This document shows positions 29,838 through 32,407 of a stretch of 32,407 nt of DNA, one piece after another (the first letter of the stretch is position 1; each line of letters starts with the position of its first letter). The DNA lies in the NCBI GenBank assembly GCA_903970285.1, contig CAJCHN010000051.1, positions 1 through 32,407 on the forward strand. Direction: 5' to 3'. The notes below the pieces were generated by a model that was not told the DNA's origin, searched no databases, and saw only the letters and a list, made by a program, of their open reading frames with translations. This stretch comes from Rhodanobacteraceae bacterium. Its GTDB lineage: Bacteria > Acidobacteriota > Terriglobia > Terriglobales > Acidobacteriaceae. The position numbers and the translations under genes are program-made.

Positions 29838-30470
29838 CTAATCGACCAGCTTTTCAACCTTCGAAAACTCGATCTCAACCGGCGTCGGACGTCCGAAGAT
29901 GCTGACCATGACCTTCAGAGTCTGCTTCTCCTCGTTCACATCGTCCACGGCGCCGTTGAAGTTGGCGAACGGACCCTCGTTGATGCGGACCTGCTCGCCC
30001 TTGTCGAACTTCACCTTCATGGCGGGCTTGTCCTTGGTCACGTCGGCGCGGTTCAACATGCTCGCAACTTCATTGTCGCTGAGCGCTACCGGAGAGTCGC
30101 CCGTGCCCAGGAATCCCGTGACCCGGGGCGTGTTCTTGATCACGTGCCACAAGTCGTTGTCGAGGTCCATCTCGACGAAGACATAGCCGGGCAGAAAAAC
30201 GCGGTCAATGGTGACTTTTTTGCCATTCCGCAGTTCTGTGGTCGGCTCGAGCGGAATCTCGATGCGTCCTATCTTGTTCTCAAGGTTGTAAGCGCGGATC
30301 CGGCTCTCCAACGACTCCTTGACCTTGCGCTCGAAGCCCGAGTAGGCGTGAATGATGTACCACTTGAAATTCTCATTCGCCGGCGGAGCGAGGTGCTCGC
30401 CGTCGGGGATGGCTCCATCGCCGCCCACTTCTGGCGGAACCTGCTCCGTCTTCAATTCTTCTGCCGCCAT
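29838..30470 (-). CDS. nusG: transcription termination/antitermination factor NusG
   Basis: 210 residues from the ATG at 30470; GAGAAGG lies seven bases upstream. An earlier TTG at 30488 is less likely. The NGN domain begins near residue 27 with 'WYIIHAYSGFERKVKESL', then 'FLPGYVFVEM' and 'VIKNTPRVTGFLG'. The KOW domain is at the C-terminus ('GEQVRINEGPFANFNG', about 150-165). It binds RNA polymerase through NGN and Rho or ribosomal S10 through KOW. An extra 25-residue polar N-terminus is present. It follows secE by 51 bases in the standard order. Confidence 0.96.
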   Translation of the reverse strand: MAAEELKTEQVPPEVGGDGAIPDGEHLAPPANENFKWYIIHAYSGFERKVKESLESRIRAYNLENKIGRIEIPLEPTTELRNGKKVTIDRVFLPGYVFVEMDLDNDLWHVIKNTPRVTGFLGTGDSPVALSDNEVASMLNRADVTKDKPAMKVKFDKGEQVRINEGPFANFNGAVDDVNEEKQTLKVMVSIFGRPTPVEIEFSKVEKLVD

Positions 30471-30521
30471 TTCCTTGCCTTCTCGCAACGCCTTGTGGCG
30501 CTGCCCAAATCCTCGGTCGAG

Positions 30522-30779
30522 TTACTTCGCCAGATGCTTGAATAGCAGGTCCATCGCATGGCCAACCAGAAAATCCACCACGCCGAAGTACGCGGCGAAG
30601 ATGAACACCGTGACAATCACGACGATGGTGGTCGCCTGCACCTCGGCGCGCGAGGGCGAAACCACCTTCCGCATCTCGGCGCGGACATCCTTCAGAAAGT
30701 CGTTGAGCCGGGCCGGACCAGCCTTGAGCCGGCTCAGGCCATTATCATTCGGTTCCGCTATCGCAATTGCCTTTGCCAT
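30522..30779 (-). CDS. secE: preprotein translocase subunit SecE
   Basis: 85 residues, the short single-helix form of SecE. The conserved amphipathic stretch 'FLKDVRAEMRKVVSPSRAEVQ' (in two parts) is followed by one membrane helix, 'TTIVVIVTVFIFAAYFGVVD' (about residues 50-69). It stabilises SecY in the translocon. The ATG at 30779 lies 55 bases after the tRNA-Trp gene on the same strand. Confidence 0.95.
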   Translation of the reverse strand: MAKAIAIAEPNDNGLSRLKAGPARLNDFLKDVRAEMRKVVSPSRAEVQATTIVVIVTVFIFAAYFGVVDFLVGHAMDLLFKHLAK

Positions 30780-30834
30780 GGTGCCTGGTACTCCGTGCGC
30801 TCTGCGTCTCGTCTGCTTAAAGCGTAAATCAAAA

Positions 30835-30910
30835 TGGCGGGGGAGCTCGGATTCGAACCGAGAAGTTCGGTTTTGGAGACCGACAGTTTAACCGTTGAGC
30901 TTACTCCCCC
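30835..30910 (-). tRNA. tRNA-Trp (anticodon CCA)
   Basis: A 76-base cloverleaf read on the minus strand. The acceptor arm GGGGGAG (30904-30910) pairs with CUCCCCC, followed by G73 and an encoded CCA. The anticodon loop CUCCAAA holds CCA at 30874-30876, with stem UCGGU/ACCGA. The T arm is CUCGG-UUCGAAU-CCGAG. The D arm has one mismatch (C12-A23). It lies between rpmG and secE, the usual place for tRNA-Trp near tuf and secE. Confidence 0.96.
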
Positions 30911-30933
30911 AGTTCGGGAGCGGGCCGGTGTTC

Positions 30934-30967
30934 CAGGGTTCGCAATCCCTGAACCCTGAACCCTGAG
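30934..30967. repeat. three CCCTGAA-type heptamers with an overlapping hairpin
   Basis: CCCTGAA at 30947-30953 and 30954-30960, then CCCTGAG at 30961-30967. CAGGGTTC (30934-30941) also pairs perfectly with GAACCCTG (30951-30958). The unit is the reverse complement of the one at 2793-2806. The hairpin sits between rpmG and tRNA-Trp and could affect RNA processing. Confidence 0.55.
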
Positions 30968-30981
30968 CCCCATGGTCCCTG

Positions 30982-31131
30982 CTACTTCGTTTCCTTGTGG
31001 TCCGTGTGCTTGCGGCACGTGTTGCAGAACTTCGAGAACTCCAGGCGACCGGTGGTCGTCTTCTTATTCTTCGTGGTGGAGTAGTTCCGGTTCTTGCACT
31101 CGGGGCACTGCAGGGTAATGATCTCGCGCAT
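30982..31131 (-). CDS. rpmG: 50S ribosomal protein L33
   Basis: 49 residues. It reads '[19 protein letters not shown]' at the start, then '[16 protein letters not shown]' and ends '[10 protein letters not shown]'. Cys9, Cys12, Cys36 and Cys39 form the two CxxC zinc pairs of the zinc-binding (C+) form of L33. GAGGA lies eight bases before the ATG. It lies upstream of tRNA-Trp and secE in the same direction, the common order. Confidence 0.95.
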   Translation of the reverse strand: MREIITLQCPECKNRNYSTTKNKKTTTGRLEFSKFCNTCRKHTDHKETK

Positions 31132-31189
31132 GCGGTAAATCCTCTCTGGTGTGGCCAGCCACCTCGGCTGACGAGAGCGTGTTCTTCCT

Positions 31190-31195
31190 ATTCTA
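31190..31195 (-). promoter_or_regulatory. candidate -10 (TAGAAT) for the rpmG-tRNA-secE unit
   Basis: TAGAAT on the minus strand lies about 58 bases before the rpmG ATG. A small stem, CAGCC with GGCTG, lies in the leader. The -35 is unclear. Confidence 0.35.
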
Positions 31196-31333
31196 GAAGA
31201 GATTCATCTGACACGCCGCGACGCAGGGCATGCAGCCCCTGCGGGCAAATCCTGAAGATGTGGAGCGGAATGCAGAGCGGTCAGGCCACACTCTGCCTCC
31301 ACCATTATCCACGAAAACGGAGGGAAATGCTAT

Positions 31334-31390
31334 AGGTGGAATGATGGCACCTGAAGAGTCTGTGACCTGCCCGATGACGCTCCCCTCGGA
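31334..31390 (-). pseudogene. fragment of a TonB-dependent receptor-type gene start
   Basis: The minus strand reads 'SEGSVIGQVTDSSGAIIPP', which is the beginning of the carboxypeptidase-regulatory-like (CarboxypepD_reg) domain at the N-terminus of many acidobacterial TonB-dependent receptors ('G.V.G.VTD.SGAV.PGA'). The match lasts about 19 residues and then disappears; the stretch before it is not a signal peptide in the same frame. The rest of 31132-31552 shows no other gene. I read it as a scrap left by a deletion or transfer event; chance is possible because it is short. Confidence 0.5.
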
Positions 31391-31552
31391 GGCTAACGCT
31401 GATGGAATCTGGCTCACCCACAGACATGACTTCCGGGGGCTCGGCTAAAGGGAAAATGCGATGAACAAAAGGAGCATGTGCCTTGTTCTCCCAAAGTCCA
31501 GCCATGCAGAGCGATCATCATCGGGCCCGAAGTGCCACTCTCCTCAGCCAGT

Positions 31553-32179
31553 CTACCGCTGCCACATGGCCGCGAGATTTAGACGAAAGCCCGGAATCGG
31601 CTCGCCCGCCTCGACAAAGTCCGGCCGTTCCAGCACCTCAACCGTCCCGTCGGCGCGATAGATGCTCACCGTCTCCGCATAGGAATCGATCATCCAGGCA
31701 AGCTTAGCCCCATTCTCCATCCACATCTGCATCTTGGCTTCGAGCCGCGACCTCATATCATTGACCGACAAAATTTCGATCAGGAAGTCAGGACAAAGAG
31801 GTGAAAACCTGGCTTGATCGTCGGCGCTCAACGCATTCCACCGCGCATCCGAGATCCACGCGGCATCCGCGCTGCGCACCGAGCCGTCCGCCAGCGTCAC
31901 GCCTCCGTTCGAGCTGAAGACCACGCCGCCATGCTCCTCCGCCCAAAGGTCCAGCTTACCGATGACAAACGCTTCCCAGCGAGCACCATCCATGCCGACA
32001 GGTGACATAATCTCGAGTTCCCCTTTGGCATTTCGTTCGATCTGGTACGGCCGGTTGCGCCGCGAGAACGCGATTAATTCGTGGTCGGTCATGCGAACGG
32101 CGGGCCGGAACGTAAGCGGCATAGGCAGTCCAGCCAACACACCCTCGTCCATCAGATCGATCTGCGCCGGGGTCGCCAT
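31553..32179 (-). CDS. Uma2 family protein (DUF820, putative PD-(D/E)XK nuclease)
   Basis: 208 residues, the usual size. 'FRPAVRMTDHELIAFSRRNRPYQIER' opens the domain (in two parts), 'ELEIMSP' is typical, then 'VRSADAAWIS' with the first acidic residue and 'CPDFLIEILS' with the Glu of the nuclease-like core, followed by 'KMQMWMENGAKLAWMIDSYAETVSIYR'. Uma2 proteins are abundant in cyanobacteria and acidobacteria; their activity and targets are uncertain. It sits between tuf and rpmG, where normally nothing or a tRNA lies. TAGAAT is six bases before the ATG, with no ribosome binding site. Confidence 0.85.
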   Translation of the reverse strand: MATPAQIDLMDEGVLAGLPMPLTFRPAVRMTDHELIAFSRRNRPYQIERNAKGELEIMSPVGMDGARWEAFVIGKLDLWAEEHGGVVFSSNGGVTLADGSVRSADAAWISDARWNALSADDQARFSPLCPDFLIEILSVNDMRSRLEAKMQMWMENGAKLAWMIDSYAETVSIYRADGTVEVLERPDFVEAGEPIPGFRLNLAAMWQR

Positions 32180-32185
32180 GCGGAG

Positions 32186-32191
32186 ATTCTA
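32186..32191 (-). promoter_or_regulatory. -10-like box (TAGAAT) six bases before Uma2 ATG
   Basis: On the minus strand TAGAAT, six bases, ATG. It lies after the tuf terminator, so the Uma2 gene is likely transcribed on its own. Confidence 0.5.
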
Positions 32192-32208
32192 CTCCCACCA
32201 AAAACGCA

Positions 32209-32236
32209 AAGGCGGCGAGCCGAAGCTCGCCGCCTT
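32209..32236 (-). terminator. rho-independent terminator after tuf
   Basis: A perfect 12-pair stem (32209-32220 with 32225-32236). On the minus strand the loop is TTCG, a stable tetraloop, and the stem is followed by TTTGCGTTTTT. It is 58 bases past the tuf stop. Confidence 0.92.
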
Positions 32237-32293
32237 GCCTGCTGCATGGAGTTGAACCATGCGCGAAGCGCATCGTTCGCCGTCCGCGACGGG

Positions 32294-32407
32294 CTACTTG
32301 ATGATCTCCGAAATAGTGCCCGCGCCCACCGTGCGCCCGCCCTCGCGAATGGCGAAGCGCAGACCCTTCTCCATCGCCACCGGCGTGTGCAGCGTGATCT
32401 CCAGCTG
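32294..32407 (-). CDS. tuf: elongation factor Tu, C-terminal part (5' end outside window)
   Basis: 37 residues are in the window, ending with TAG at 32294-32296. They read '[21 protein letters not shown]' (in two parts), '[13 protein letters not shown]' and a final 'IK', the highly conserved end of EF-Tu domain 3. EF-Tu brings aminoacyl-tRNA to the ribosome. Whether another tuf copy exists cannot be seen here. Confidence 0.97.
   Translation of the reverse strand, partial: QLEITLHTPVAMEKGLRFAIREGGRTVGAGTISEIIK

Noticed and set aside
1-32407. CRISPR array, prophage or insertion sequence
   Set aside because: No regularly spaced repeats, integrase, transposase or phage structural gene was seen; the only repeats are short heptamers and the post-stop element.

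Overview
This GC-rich window is a stretch of bacterial chromosome. It most resembles an acidobacterium of the Terriglobia type. That is an inference from gene content: secreted GH3/GH31 glycosidases, a degraded start of a TonB-receptor-like gene carrying a carboxypeptidase-regulatory repeat, zinc-finger anti-sigma proteins with HEAT repeats, and Uma2-family proteins. No rRNA or other strict taxonomic marker is present. I see no phage, insertion sequence or CRISPR array.

Layout. 1-2.8 kb: tail of a DUF1697 gene, a broken PIN-domain (VapC-type) toxin gene, then kbl and miaA on the minus strand. 3-7.7 kb: a two-gene plus-strand unit of exported GH3 and GH31 glycosidases that probably work together on plant oligosaccharides. 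7.7-10.5 kb: a class V aminotransferase with a small membrane protein overlapping its end, a YqeY protein and an RNase HI. 10.6-15.9 kb: a lipoprotein with an alpha/beta-hydrolase-like motif, then an ECF sigma factor, a zinc-finger/HEAT anti-sigma candidate, a two-PDZ exported protein and a radical SAM/SPASM-like enzyme. 16-20.2 kb: a DinG/XPD-type Fe-S helicase divergent from the GTPase Der, which here carries a long basic N-terminal extension. 20.2-23.5 kb: a DUF2062 membrane protein, then a lipid cassette with an OlsB-like N-acyltransferase between two PlsC-type acyltransferases. 23.5-27.8 kb: a minus-strand nucleoside salvage operon (NupC transporter, membrane-anchored amidohydrolase, MmcQ/YjbR, DUF4174, purine nucleoside phosphorylase). 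28.1-29.2 kb: a second, photolyase-like radical SAM protein. 29.2-32.4 kb: the translation/transcription block tuf - rpmG - tRNA-Trp - secE - nusG - rplK on the minus strand. An Uma2 gene and a receptor-gene scrap sit between tuf and rpmG, and the block stops after rplK at a strong terminator instead of running on to rplA.

Three patterns cut across genes. First, several minus-strand genes have a -10-like hexamer (TANNNT) exactly six bases before ATG and no Shine-Dalgarno sequence, which points to leaderless transcripts. Second, a short related element follows directly after three stop codons (near 11731, 15847 and 22516). Third, three-copy or shorter heptamer arrays lie in two intergenic gaps. 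The most novel-looking loci are the sigma/anti-sigma-HEAT/PDZ/radical SAM neighbourhood, the PlsC-OlsB-PlsC cassette, and the interrupted ribosomal block.
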